Assembly: GCA_963711465.1 (NCBI GenBank)
Contig: CAVQEG010000002.1
Location: 310,001 to 374,000 of the forward strand
DNA length: 64,000 nucleotides
DNA from: CAVQEG01 sp963711465
GTDB lineage: Bacteria; Bacteroidota; Ignavibacteria; OLB7
Direction of reading: 5' to 3'
Below, in pieces: positions 1-8,445 of this stretch; within the stretch, counting starts at the first letter, position 1, and each line of letters starts with the position of its first letter. Made by a program: the position numbers and the translations under genes. The notes below the pieces were generated by a model. That model did no database searches. It had not been told where the DNA came from and saw only the letters and a program-made list of their open reading frames with translations.

Positions 1-641
1 ACCCGCTTGCGTCCGAGAACTCTCACCCGGAGATCGTGCGTCTCCTTGCCGTAGAAATTCTTCATCATGATGCTCTGGCCGGTCTTCATCTCCCCAAGAT
101 CCTGTGTCCTGATGAAGTAGAACGCGCTGAGGATGTCGTGCACGAACTCCGGGACGTCAAATGATCCCTCGGTCGTACGTGCCCTGTTGGACCGCTGGTC
201 GATGTTCGCCGCGAAATCGCGTGAGTAGCCGCCCTCTCGTACCCGTTGCTCGAATCGCCACGGCATGACTCCCTGTTCATCGATCAAACTGCGATAGTAG
301 TCACGTACCGGGAATACGTTGTCGAACGTCTTGGTCGTGCGGACCGTGAACGTGGCGTCGTAGCACTTGCGGCCCCCGACCGTCTCTGGACTTGGCCCTA
401 TCTGCATTACCGCATGGCCCGCTGTGACGAACTTATATTTCACATCGAAATCAAGCGTCTCGCCGTATCCGAAGGCCACGTTCGGCACGTAGCGCAATGC
501 ACCTGCTGCGTGGGCCTCCAGGGCCTGAGTCGACTCAGTCGACGAACCCCCGAGCACAATCATCGACGCCGCGGAAAGTGCGCCAAGCACACCCAGAATC
601 GCAGTTCTTCGCAGTCGCAGGTTCAGGCGGTCGTTATTCAT
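1..641 (-). CDS. DUF3108 domain-containing protein (3' part outside window)
   Basis: An open frame runs from an ATG at 641 off the left edge, giving about 213 residues without a stop. The N-terminus is a signal peptide: a basic stretch RLNLRLRRT followed by a hydrophobic run ending near residue 30, so the product is probably exported. The mature part carries the opening of a DUF3108 domain: VAFGYGETLDFDVKY, then VTAGHAVMQIG, a T-x-D-N-V-F-P-V-R-D-Y-Y segment and a later FDVPEFVHDILSAFYFIR. DUF3108 proteins are periplasmic or outer-membrane-associated proteins of unknown function, often found near envelope polysaccharide genes. It follows the glycosyltransferase gene on the same strand by 66 bp and probably shares its transcript. 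The C-terminus cannot be judged because of the window edge. Confidence 0.8.
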   Translation of the reverse strand, partial: MNNDRLNLRLRRTAILGVLGALSAASMIVLGGSSTESTQALEAHAAGALRYVPNVAFGYGETLDFDVKYKFVTAGHAVMQIGPSPETVGGRKCYDATFTVRTTKTFDNVFPVRDYYRSLIDEQGVMPWRFEQRVREGGYSRDFAANIDQRSNRARTTEGSFDVPEFVHDILSAFYFIRTQDLGEMKTGQSIMMKNFYGKETHDLRVRVLGRKR

Positions 642-707
642 CTGTGGCCGTGTGGATATGAAATTCAACATGTGCAAAGCCATTGGACGCGGGCGTGTGC
701 GGCGGGT

Positions 708-1748
708 TTACAGCTGAGTCGCGGTCCCGCTCCGATCTTCGAGAATCGCAGAACACGCGGCGACGATTCGCGAGGGCTCTATCCGCGACACACACGTTTC
801 CGGCGGATGGCGACGCTCGCATGTGTCACAGAACGCCTCCGTGGCCAGCGGAACGAGCGTCGCGACCCGATCACCAATGGGGCGCCACCGTGCCGGCCAG
901 GCGGGAGCGGTGGCCGGATAGAGTCCAACTACCGGCGTTGCCACCAACGCCGCCAGGTGTAGCTCACCCGACGACACGCCAAGTACGAACCTGGCACCCC
1001 GGTAGAGCTCACTCCGTTGATCCACATCACAAGGAATGCCCACGCCGGACCGACCGACAACGTGAATCTCGGTTGTGCCGCTCTCATCAACCGAAATGTC
1101 GAGAATCGGGAATTCGGGCCACCCCGTCCGGAGCGCCTCCGTCACCGTTGCCATTCGCTCCGGATCGTATGACGGTGCCGCTTCGTCGATCGACGAGCGA
1201 ACGACAACAACATAGTCGCCTCTCACACCGAGCTTCTCGAGCGATTCCCCGATGGTTAAAGCAGCAGCGCTCGAAACGGGCAATCCGGGCATTTCGACCG
1301 CGAACGGCGGACGCAGCAGCGGAGCAAGCAGGTTGACGGAATGCTCCGACGCGTGCCGCGCACCCTTACGCCGGTGGTCGTACACCCACCGCGTGAACAG
1401 GCCGGAAAACCACCTGTAGCCGCTGCCGATGCGTACATCGACCCGCGCAGCCACCGCCGCCATGGCAAGTCTGAAATCTGCGTGGGCGAATATCATGGCG
1501 TCCGGGCCATATGCGCGAAGGAGTCGGTACAGCCGAACATCCGGACGTCGCACGAGAACATGGTCCACTTCGGCAATGCGCCGAACGATGGGTGCCGACG
1601 ATTCGCAGACAAGCATCGCGATTTCGACGTCCGGCAGACGCCCACGCAACGCCGTGACAATCGGAAGCGTGACGATCGCACCGGCCAGCGAGTCGGCGCG
1701 CGCTATCAGAATGCGGTTGAGCTCCTCCGTCGGTGTCAGAATGGCCAT
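708..1748 (-). CDS. Glycosyltransferase family 9 (heptosyltransferase-like) protein
   Basis: A 346-residue protein resembling ADP-heptose:LPS heptosyltransferases (GT9), which add heptose to lipopolysaccharide core in the cytoplasm. Visible features are the N-terminal RILIARADSLAGAIVTLP, where GT9 proteins normally have an R-x-D-x-x-G-D motif, and a first Rossmann half with RLPDVEIAMLVC. The second half holds FVLGVSSGELHLAALVATPVVGLY, the usual donor-site segment (G-x-S-G-x-x-H-x-A). A cysteine cluster (FCDTCERRHPPETC) near residue 315 resembles the C-x-x-C seen in many GT9 C-termini. It lies upstream of the DUF3108 gene and diverges from dapB across 113 bp. The exact sugar donor and acceptor cannot be read from the sequence. 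Confidence 0.8.
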   Translation of the reverse strand: MAILTPTEELNRILIARADSLAGAIVTLPIVTALRGRLPDVEIAMLVCESSAPIVRRIAEVDHVLVRRPDVRLYRLLRAYGPDAMIFAHADFRLAMAAVAARVDVRIGSGYRWFSGLFTRWVYDHRRKGARHASEHSVNLLAPLLRPPFAVEMPGLPVSSAAALTIGESLEKLGVRGDYVVVVRSSIDEAAPSYDPERMATVTEALRTGWPEFPILDISVDESGTTEIHVVGRSGVGIPCDVDQRSELYRGARFVLGVSSGELHLAALVATPVVGLYPATAPAWPARWRPIGDRVATLVPLATEAFCDTCERRHPPETCVSRIEPSRIVAACSAILEDRSGTATQL

Positions 1749-1861
1749 TGGCGAAGGTCTCTCAAGGTTTCTTTGACTTCAGCCACGATACTCGGGTTAC
1801 GCCGAAACGATATCTTCCGCGTTCGATCTCTCGAACAGAGCATACCGCAGCGGGACATGAC

Positions 1862-2626
1862 GTGAAACTAGCACTTGTCGGATATGGACGAATGGGCCGC
1901 ACCATCGAACGCGTGGCGGCGGCACAGTCTGTCGACGTGACCGCCATATTCGACGGACGAAACCCTCCGATCGGTGATCAGCCCGATCCCGATTTTGACG
2001 TCGCTATCGAGTTCTCCACACCCGAAGCCGTCGTCGACAACATTGCCGTACTCGCCGGCTGGGGCAAACCAATCGTTGTCGGCACTACCGGCTGGTCCCA
2101 CCGCATCGACGAGCTAACGGAAATCATCAATCGCACAGGTGGACGACTCGTTCATGGGAGTAACTTCTCGCTTGGCGTCAACCTGTTCTTCCAGATCGTC
2201 CGCGAAGCTGCCCGACTGGTCAATTTCTTCGACATCTACGATGTTGCCGTCAGCGAAATCCACCATACAGGCAAAGCCGATGCGCCAAGTGGTACGGCGT
2301 TGGAACTTGGTGACATCGTACTCGATGAAATCTCGCGAAAGACCAGCATCGTCGCCGAGACCATGCACCGCCGTATAGATCCCGAAAGTCTCCACGTTGC
2401 CAGTCAACGACTCGGTTCAACACCCGGGACACACACCGTGAGCTTCGATTCAGTTGCCGATACCATCGAACTCATCCACCGTGCACGCAATCGCGATGGA
2501 TTTGCCCTCGGCTCACTTCTTGCCGCCCGTTGGATCCTCGATCGTGATCCGGGCGTCTATGAATTCGAAGAAATCTTCTCCGATGCCTCGGTCATTCGAT
2601 CGCTCATGAATAACCGTCAACCCTGA
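1862..2626 (+). CDS. dapB: 4-hydroxy-tetrahydrodipicolinate reductase
   Basis: DapB reduces 4-hydroxy-tetrahydrodipicolinate to tetrahydrodipicolinate with NAD(P)H in the lysine and meso-diaminopimelate pathway. The start is taken as GTG at 1862, because the protein then opens with KLALVGYGRMGR, the dinucleotide-binding glycine motif; the frame stays open further upstream but is not family-like there. Other landmarks are VVGTTGW (residues 72-78), SNFSLGVN (100-107) and the catalytic segment EIHHTGKADAPSGTAL with His134/135 and Lys138. The 254-residue length is normal. The stop at 2624-2626 lies just before dapA, so the two consecutive lysine-pathway genes are probably co-transcribed. Confidence 0.95.
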   Translation: MKLALVGYGRMGRTIERVAAAQSVDVTAIFDGRNPPIGDQPDPDFDVAIEFSTPEAVVDNIAVLAGWGKPIVVGTTGWSHRIDELTEIINRTGGRLVHGSNFSLGVNLFFQIVREAARLVNFFDIYDVAVSEIHHTGKADAPSGTALELGDIVLDEISRKTSIVAETMHRRIDPESLHVASQRLGSTPGTHTVSFDSVADTIELIHRARNRDGFALGSLLAARWILDRDPGVYEFEEIFSDASVIRSLMNNRQP

Positions 2627-2650
2627 TTGTCTAACGAATTGCACTTCCGC

Positions 2651-3577
2651 ATGGACGCACCGTTTCACGGCACCGGAACCGCACTTGCCACACCGTTCGC
2701 CCCCGATCGGTCAATCGATTTCGACGCGCTTGGTCGACTCATCGATATGCAGATCGACAATGGCGTTGAAGCCCTCGTGCCGTGTGGCTCCACGGGTGAA
2801 AGCGCTACACTTGAGCGCAGTGAAAAACTTGAAGTGATACGGTTCACGGTCGAACACGTCCGCCAACGATCCGACGCCCCCAATCGACCAAAGGTCGTTG
2901 CAGGCACCGGTTCCAACGTTACCGCCGACACCGCCTCGCTTACCGAGGACGCCGCGCGGCTCGGTGTCGACGCCGCGCTGGTGGTCGGTCCGTATTACAA
3001 CAAGCCCTCGCAGCAGGGTATCCTCGAGCACTACGGCACCGTAGCGAAAGCGGTACCCGAACTCCCGATCGTCCTGTACAATGTCCCCGGTCGTACCGGG
3101 TCAAATATCGCCGCCGAAACTCAGATCGAGCTCGCAGTGCGGCATGAAAATATCGTCGCCACCAAGGAGGCATCCGGCGATCTCGATCAGTGCAGTCGCA
3201 TCATTCGCGACGCACCGCAGGGCTTCGTACTCTACAGTGGTGAGGACAGCCTCACGCTTCCGCTCCTCGCAGTGGGCGCGCAGGGCGTAATCGCCGTAGT
3301 GGCCAATGAGGCGCCCGCGGAATTCGGGCGAATGGTCCGCGCAGCACTTGGCGGAGACTTCGAGACTGCCCGCCGAATTCACCTGCGGCTGTCGTCACTT
3401 ATGCAGCTGAATTTCGTCGAGTCAAACCCGGTGCCCGTGAAAGCTGCGCTCGCGTTGATGGGCGTTTTCGACGGTGCCCACTACCGCCTCCCCCTCGTCC
3501 CCCTCGCCGATTCCAATCGCGTACGCCTTCAGGCGGAACTCCAAATCCTCGGACTCATAGAGTCGATCGAGGTCTGA
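2651..3577 (+). CDS. dapA: 4-hydroxy-tetrahydrodipicolinate synthase
   Basis: DapA condenses pyruvate with aspartate semialdehyde, the first committed step to lysine and diaminopimelate. Class I aldolase landmarks: GTGTALATPF at the N-terminus, CGSTGES (residues 45-51), Tyr143 in VLYNVPGRTGSN, and the Schiff-base Lys172 in VATKEASGD. The start is ambiguous. ATG at 2651 gives the family-like N-terminus (308 aa). A TTG at 2627, directly after the dapB stop, would add eight residues and couple the two genes. Neither start has a clear ribosome-binding site, which is common in this window. Confidence 0.95.
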   Translation: MDAPFHGTGTALATPFAPDRSIDFDALGRLIDMQIDNGVEALVPCGSTGESATLERSEKLEVIRFTVEHVRQRSDAPNRPKVVAGTGSNVTADTASLTEDAARLGVDAALVVGPYYNKPSQQGILEHYGTVAKAVPELPIVLYNVPGRTGSNIAAETQIELAVRHENIVATKEASGDLDQCSRIIRDAPQGFVLYSGEDSLTLPLLAVGAQGVIAVVANEAPAEFGRMVRAALGGDFETARRIHLRLSSLMQLNFVESNPVPVKAALALMGVFDGAHYRLPLVPLADSNRVRLQAELQILGLIESIEV

Positions 3578-3659
3578 TCCGTCCCCCGAAATTCGATATT
3601 CCGATTCCGCACCAATACGAATTCGCTCGACATAACGAATTCCCCTCAATCCCATCGCC

Positions 3660-4340
3660 TTGGACGCAACCGAATTCTGGACAACCTGTAGTGCCAATGG
3701 GCTGCTGCTCGATCGCGAGCAGATGGAAACATTCGAACGATATGTGCAGGAGCTGCTGTACTGGAATTCGCGCGTCAACCTCATTTCCCGCCGCGATACC
3801 GACAACGTCTGGCTCCGACACATCCTCCATTCCGTCTCCCTGTTCTTCACCGATGAAATGCCTAAATCCGGCCGCGTGCTCGATATTGGTACCGGCGGCG
3901 GACTTCCTGGTATTCCCATAAAAATTGTCAATCGAAAATTCGATGTGACTTTGCTCGACTCGATTGCAAAGAAGGTCAATACCGTGCGGATGCTTGCCGG
4001 CCACGTGACGCCACATGGACTGAACGTCGTGCGGAATCGTGCCGAAGAATTGTCCAAGGATCCGCGCTTTGGCAAACCGTACGACCTCATCGTCTCGCGT
4101 GCCACCGCGCCCCTCGTCGACCTCATGAAATGGTCGGTTCCGCTGTTGAAGCCACAAGGGAAAATTCTGACGCTCAAAGGCGGCGATCTCACCGATGAAA
4201 TTTCCCAGGCGCAACGCAGGTTTCCCAATGCATCCATCACCGTCATCGACCTTCGCGTCGCTGGGACGGACTGGTTCGAGCAGGAACGCAAGGCGGTGGT
4301 TCGCGTAACGAATCTGCCCGCACCCGACGCCGCCAGCTGA
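3660..4340 (+). CDS. rsmG: 16S rRNA (guanine(527)-N7)-methyltransferase
   Basis: RsmG (GidB) methylates N7 of G527 in 16S rRNA using S-adenosylmethionine. The 226-residue protein has the family N-terminus (FERYVQELLYWNSRVNLIS), followed by LRHILHSVS and the SAM-binding motif VLDIGTGGGLPGIP at about residue 93. Further on are the VSRATAPLVDL and ILTLKGGDLTDEI segments typical of RsmG. The predicted start is TTG at 3660, as no earlier family-like start is seen. It is the last gene before a strong hairpin at 4371-4404 and probably belongs to the dapB-dapA transcript, 82 bp downstream of dapA. Confidence 0.93.
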   Translation: MDATEFWTTCSANGLLLDREQMETFERYVQELLYWNSRVNLISRRDTDNVWLRHILHSVSLFFTDEMPKSGRVLDIGTGGGLPGIPIKIVNRKFDVTLLDSIAKKVNTVRMLAGHVTPHGLNVVRNRAEELSKDPRFGKPYDLIVSRATAPLVDLMKWSVPLLKPQGKILTLKGGDLTDEISQAQRRFPNASITVIDLRVAGTDWFEQERKAVVRVTNLPAPDAAS

Positions 4341-4370
4341 CACGCCGGGCGGCGGACTCTGCAAAACACA

Positions 4371-4404
4371 AAGGGGCCCACGGACGAAGATCCGTGTGCC
4401 CCTT
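4371..4404. terminator. Hairpin between convergent rsmG and nrdJ
   Basis: A near-perfect inverted repeat with arms AAGGGGCCCACGGA and TCCGTGTGCCCCTT and a short GA-rich loop lies between the stops of rsmG and nrdJ. On the minus strand it is followed by a T-rich run (TTTGTGTTTT), so it can act as an intrinsic terminator for nrdJ; it may also serve rsmG. Confidence 0.8.
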
Positions 4405-4446
4405 CCCGTTCACATCACACCCCTGTCACTTCCAACTCCGAAGGGG

Positions 4447-7400
4447 CTAGGAACACCCGCTCGTCGTGCCGCAGTCCTCGCAGACGTGACAAGCACCGTT
4501 CTGCTTGACGCGCATCGATCCGCAGTTCCCGCACATTTCACCCGTGTACCCCTGCGCCTTGGCCGAGGCAGCCCGATCGCCGACTCCCGCTCCTCGGGAC
4601 GTCGGGCGCTCGCTCGACGATGACTTCTCCGGCGTCGCGGTTGTCGATGGCCGGCCGCCGGCCTGCCGCGCGTACAGCTCCTGCCCCGGAGAGAGGCGTC
4701 CGCGCCCGTTGACCTCACGACGCCCCGATCCGTTGGTCCCGTTGCCGCCACCGTAGTCGAGCCCCTCGGTCTCATCGACCGCCTTGACGTGCACGAAATC
4801 CTGTCGATTGAGGTACTCGTAGCCGATCGCCCGAAAGACGTAATCGATGATCGACGTCGCATTCTTGATCGCCTCGTGACCGTACACCGGTCCGGCCGGT
4901 TCGAATCGCGTGAACGTGAAGGTATCGACCATCTTCTCGAGCGGCATTCCATACTGCAGGGCCTTCGAAGCAAGCACGGCGAAGCAGTTGAGCAGCCCCT
5001 TGAAACTCGCGCCCTCCTTGTACATGTCGATGAAGATCTCCCCGATCGACCCGTCCTCGTATTCCCCCGTTCTGAGGAAGACCTTGTGGCCGCCGACGGT
5101 CGCTTCGCGGACGAATCCGTGACGCCGCTTCGGAAGCCGACGCCGCTCGGTCCGATGGTACACCTTCTCGACAACCCGCTCCTGAATGCGCTCCTGCACC
5201 TCCCTCGGTGTGATTTCCGTGTGCGGGTCGCTGAGCGCCACATCCTCCACCAGATCGGTGTCCCGCATGGCGTTGAGCGGCTGCGACAGCTTTGAGCCAT
5301 CACGATAAAGCGCAATCGCCTTGAGCATCAGCTTCCAGGAACTTGCGTACACCTCCTCCACCTGTTCCACGGACGCATGCCCGGGCATGTTGATCGTCTT
5401 CGAAATCGCACCACTGATATATGGCTGCGCTGCGGCCATCATCTTCACGTGCCCCATGTAGTCGATGTACCGCGTACCGTAGCGCCCACACTTGTTCGCC
5501 GTGTCGAACACCGGCAGGTGCTCCGAACGCAGCCCGGGTGCGCCCTCGATCGTCATCGTGCCGCAGACGTATCGATTCGCCTGTTCGATCGCGCCGTTCT
5601 CGAACCCGAGTTCGGTGAGCACGTCGAGCGACGGATCCTCGAGCTGGCTGCCGGTAATGCCAAGCGACTGGAGGAATTCGTCCCCGAGCGTCCAGCGATT
5701 GAACACGAACCGAATGTCGAACGCGCTGTCGAGTTCCCGCTCGACCACCGCGAGCTTCTCATCGGTAAAGCCCTTGTCGCGGAGTCGATCGTGATCGATC
5801 CCCGGAGCGCCGATCAGCGTGCCGTGTCCCTTGATGTACCGCTCGATCTCCGAAATCTCGGCCGGGCTGTAGCCGAGCGCGTTCAGCGCCCGCGGAACCG
5901 ACTGATTGACAATTTTGAAATAGCCACCACCCGCGAGCTTCTTGAATTTCACCAGCGCGAAGTCAGGCTCGATTCCCGTGGTATCGCAATCCATCACGAG
6001 GGAAATCGTGCCCGTCGGCGCGATCACCGTCACCTGCGCGTTTCGATACCCGTACTGCTCGCCCATCTCGAGCGCACGGTCCCAGCATTGGCGCGAACTC
6101 ACCACAAGACTCTCCGGACACTTGTCGAAGTCCAGCGGCATCGGCGTAATCGACAGCCCCTCATACTCCGATGGCGGCGCTCCGTAGGCAGCGCGACGAT
6201 GGTTGCGGATCACCCGCAGCATATCCTTCTCGTTGTTGCCATAACGCGGGAACGGTCCGAGGTCCCGCGCCATCTCCGCCGACGTCGCGTACGCCTCGCC
6301 GCACATGATCGAGGTAAGCGCCCCCGCCCACGCACGACCCGCATCGGAGTCGTACGGAATGCCCGCAGTCATCAGGACGGTGCCAAGGTTGGCATACCCA
6401 AGTCCGAGCGTTCTGAAGTCGTAACTCTTACGCGCGATGTCCCTGGACGGGAACTGTGCCATCAGGACCGAGATCTCCAGCACCAGCGTCCAGAGCCGCG
6501 TCACGTGTCGATAGCCCTCGACGTCGAACGCGCCGGATTCGGTGTCGTAGAAGTGCGCGAGGTTGATGCTCGCCAGATTGCACGCCGTGTCGTCGAGGAA
6601 CATGTACTCCGAACACGGGTTGCTCGCGTTGATCCGGCCGTCGCGCGGGCAGGTATGCCATTCATTGACGGTCGTGTCGTACTGCAGCCCGGGATCGGCA
6701 CAGCTCCAGGCCGCATAGTTGATCTTGGTCCACAGATGCTGCGCCTTGACCGTCCTCGCCACCTCGCCGCTCGTGCGCCACGTCAGCTGCCAGTCACCAT
6801 CGGTCTCCACCGCCCGCATGAAGTCGTCGGTGACCCGAACGGAATTGTTCGAATTCTGCCCCGACACCGTGTTGTACCCCTCACCCTCGTAGTGGGTGTC
6901 GAACGTGCGGATGTCGATATGCGATTCGCCCTGATCGACCAGCGCGAGGGCCCGTACGATGTAGTTCATCGGAACACCGCGGTTGAGTGCGCGCTGGATC
7001 AGTTCGTGCAGCTCAGTCCCGGGTTCCGTGTAATCGGTGCCGTTGCGCCGCGCAAGGCGCATGATCTCGTTGAGGAAGACGTTGTTGATCTTCGAGCCCG
7101 CCACCAGCGCCGCCACCTTTTGCTCCTCGACGACCTTCCAGTCGATGAACGTCTCGATGTCGGGATGGTCGACGTTGAGGATGACCATCTTGGCAGCGCG
7201 GCGCGTGGTGCCGCCGGACTTGACCGCCCCGGCCGCACGGTCGGCCACTTTCAGGAACGACATGAGGCCGGAGGAGACGCCGCCGCCGGAGAGCGGCTCG
7301 CCCTCGGCACGAAGCGCCGAGAAGTTCGAACCCGTTCCGCTGCCGTACTTGAAGATCCGCGCCTCACGCGTGATCAGATCGAATATCCCGCCTTCGTTGA

Positions 7401-7977
7401 CCAGATCATCGTTGACCGACTGGATGAAACAGGCGTGCGGTGTGGGTCGGGTGTAGGCGTCCTTCGAACGGGTCAGCCGCCCGGTCTTCGGATCGGCGTA
7501 GTAGTGCCCCTGGGCAGGCCCGGTGATGCCGTAGGCGAAGTTGAGCCCCGTATTGAACCACTGCGGTGAATTCGGCGCGGTCATCTGCGCCAGCAGCGTG
7601 TAGGCGGTTTCGTCGTAGAACGCCGAGGCGTCTTCCTCGGTGTCGAAGTAGCCGTAGTCGCGTCCCCACTGCGTCCAGCAGCCCGCCATGCGGTGGACCA
7701 CCTGCCGGATGCTCGTCTCGGATTCGAGCACAGGCTCGCCGTCACCACCGACCACCGGATTCCCCTCCTCGTCGAGCTTCGGCACACCCGCCTTCCGGAA
7801 ATACTTCTGCGCCAGGATGTCGGTCGCCACCTGCGACCACGTCGCCGGAACCTCGATGTCGCTCATTTCGAAGACGACCGAGCCATCGGTGTTGCGAAGC
7901 ACGGATTTGCGGCGTGTATACTCGAACAGGTCGTAGACGTTCTCACCGGCTCTGGTGAAACGGCGTGCAATCTTCAT
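4447..7977 (-). CDS. nrdJ: Adenosylcobalamin-dependent (class II) ribonucleotide reductase
   Basis: A 1176-residue class II ribonucleotide reductase, which converts ribonucleotides to deoxyribonucleotides using adenosylcobalamin and needs no oxygen or radical subunit. Seen in order: an N-terminal region with TAPNSPQWFNTGL, the GSGTGSNFSALR substrate loop, and NASNPCSEYMFLDDTACNLASIN with an active-site cysteine. Then come VTVIAPTGTISLVMDCDTTGIEPDF and the C-terminal DYVFRAIGYEYLNRQDF region. A terminal zinc-ribbon-like tail CGNCGSMRVKQNGACHVCEDCGT ends in C-S; such cysteine tails re-reduce the active site. Length and layout match the long vitamin B12-dependent RNRs of many bacteria. It is monocistronic, facing rsmG across a hairpin terminator. 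No nrdA/nrdB or nrdD is seen in the window. Confidence 0.95.
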   Translation of the reverse strand: MKIARRFTRAGENVYDLFEYTRRKSVLRNTDGSVVFEMSDIEVPATWSQVATDILAQKYFRKAGVPKLDEEGNPVVGGDGEPVLESETSIRQVVHRMAGCWTQWGRDYGYFDTEEDASAFYDETAYTLLAQMTAPNSPQWFNTGLNFAYGITGPAQGHYYADPKTGRLTRSKDAYTRPTPHACFIQSVNDDLVNEGGIFDLITREARIFKYGSGTGSNFSALRAEGEPLSGGGVSSGLMSFLKVADRAAGAVKSGGTTRRAAKMVILNVDHPDIETFIDWKVVEEQKVAALVAGSKINNVFLNEIMRLARRNGTDYTEPGTELHELIQRALNRGVPMNYIVRALALVDQGESHIDIRTFDTHYEGEGYNTVSGQNSNNSVRVTDDFMRAVETDGDWQLTWRTSGEVARTVKAQHLWTKINYAAWSCADPGLQYDTTVNEWHTCPRDGRINASNPCSEYMFLDDTACNLASINLAHFYDTESGAFDVEGYRHVTRLWTLVLEISVLMAQFPSRDIARKSYDFRTLGLGYANLGTVLMTAGIPYDSDAGRAWAGALTSIMCGEAYATSAEMARDLGPFPRYGNNEKDMLRVIRNHRRAAYGAPPSEYEGLSITPMPLDFDKCPESLVVSSRQCWDRALEMGEQYGYRNAQVTVIAPTGTISLVMDCDTTGIEPDFALVKFKKLAGGGYFKIVNQSVPRALNALGYSPAEISEIERYIKGHGTLIGAPGIDHDRLRDKGFTDEKLAVVERELDSAFDIRFVFNRWTLGDEFLQSLGITGSQLEDPSLDVLTELGFENGAIEQANRYVCGTMTIEGAPGLRSEHLPVFDTANKCGRYGTRYIDYMGHVKMMAAAQPYISGAISKTINMPGHASVEQVEEVYASSWKLMLKAIALYRDGSKLSQPLNAMRDTDLVEDVALSDPHTEITPREVQERIQERVVEKVYHRTERRRLPKRRHGFVREATVGGHKVFLRTGEYEDGSIGEIFIDMYKEGASFKGLLNCFAVLASKALQYGMPLEKMVDTFTFTRFEPAGPVYGHEAIKNATSIIDYVFRAIGYEYLNRQDFVHVKAVDETEGLDYGGGNGTNGSGRREVNGRGRLSPGQELYARQAGGRPSTTATPEKSSSSERPTSRGAGVGDRAASAKAQGYTGEMCGNCGSMRVKQNGACHVCEDCGTTSGCS

Positions 7978-8445
7978 GGTACGTCCTACTGCGTCGGTTG
8001 GCGAATGAATGGTCCAGCGCGTCCGTGCCGACAGGTGGCGCGCGCGCTACGGGCTCTCCCGGAATGAGTGTGAGGCGGTGGGCTGAGGTCTTTAAGGGCT
8101 GTGGTCGTCCGGCCGTCCCATCTGCTCGCTCCTCGTTACTGGCCCCAACTTCTGGGCTTCCCCCGGCGAAACCGGGCGACCAATATACACCCCCCTCGCC
8201 TCGAAAATCCATCGGATTCTGACAGAGCAATAACGGCACCCAAGAGGAGTGACGCCGCCCCGAGTGCCCCCGGTTCCCCTCCCTTCCCGGAGCCCGATCC
8301 CATTGCGTATCTTGGTCGTCTTGCCCCGCCGCGGCCGCCCCTCTGCTCCGGGCCACCGCCCACTGTGCGATCGTCCCGTCGTTGATCGGCGCCCCCCCCT
8401 CGGCCGGCCCCCTCTCCGTTCAATGACCCGTATTCTCCTGTCGCT
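7978..8445. other. Divergent nrdJ / E1 intergenic region with candidate structured nrdJ leader
   Basis: 468 bp separate the nrdJ start from the E1 start. On the minus strand a TATATT box near 8183 is followed by the hairpins CCCGG-TTTCG-CCGGG and GCCCA-GAAGT-TGGGGC, then another GC-rich inverted stretch. This suggests a structured 5' leader of roughly 180 nt. I looked for a cobalamin riboswitch core (B12 box) and did not find one. No credible coding frame is seen here. Confidence 0.3.

Noticed and set aside
5377..7569. A 730-codon open frame on the plus strand opposite nrdJ
   Set aside because: Composition is that of a mirror frame of a GC-rich gene (runs of R, H, P, V), with no domain; nrdJ on the other strand is unambiguous.
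8175..8195. An NrdR box in front of nrdJ (CAATATA core)
   Set aside because: Only the central AT core fits; the flanking bases do not match the 16-bp palindrome and there is no second box at the usual distance.
7978..8250. A cobalamin riboswitch upstream of nrdJ
   Set aside because: The B12-box consensus and the conserved core were not found on the nrdJ strand; only generic GC-rich hairpins are seen.
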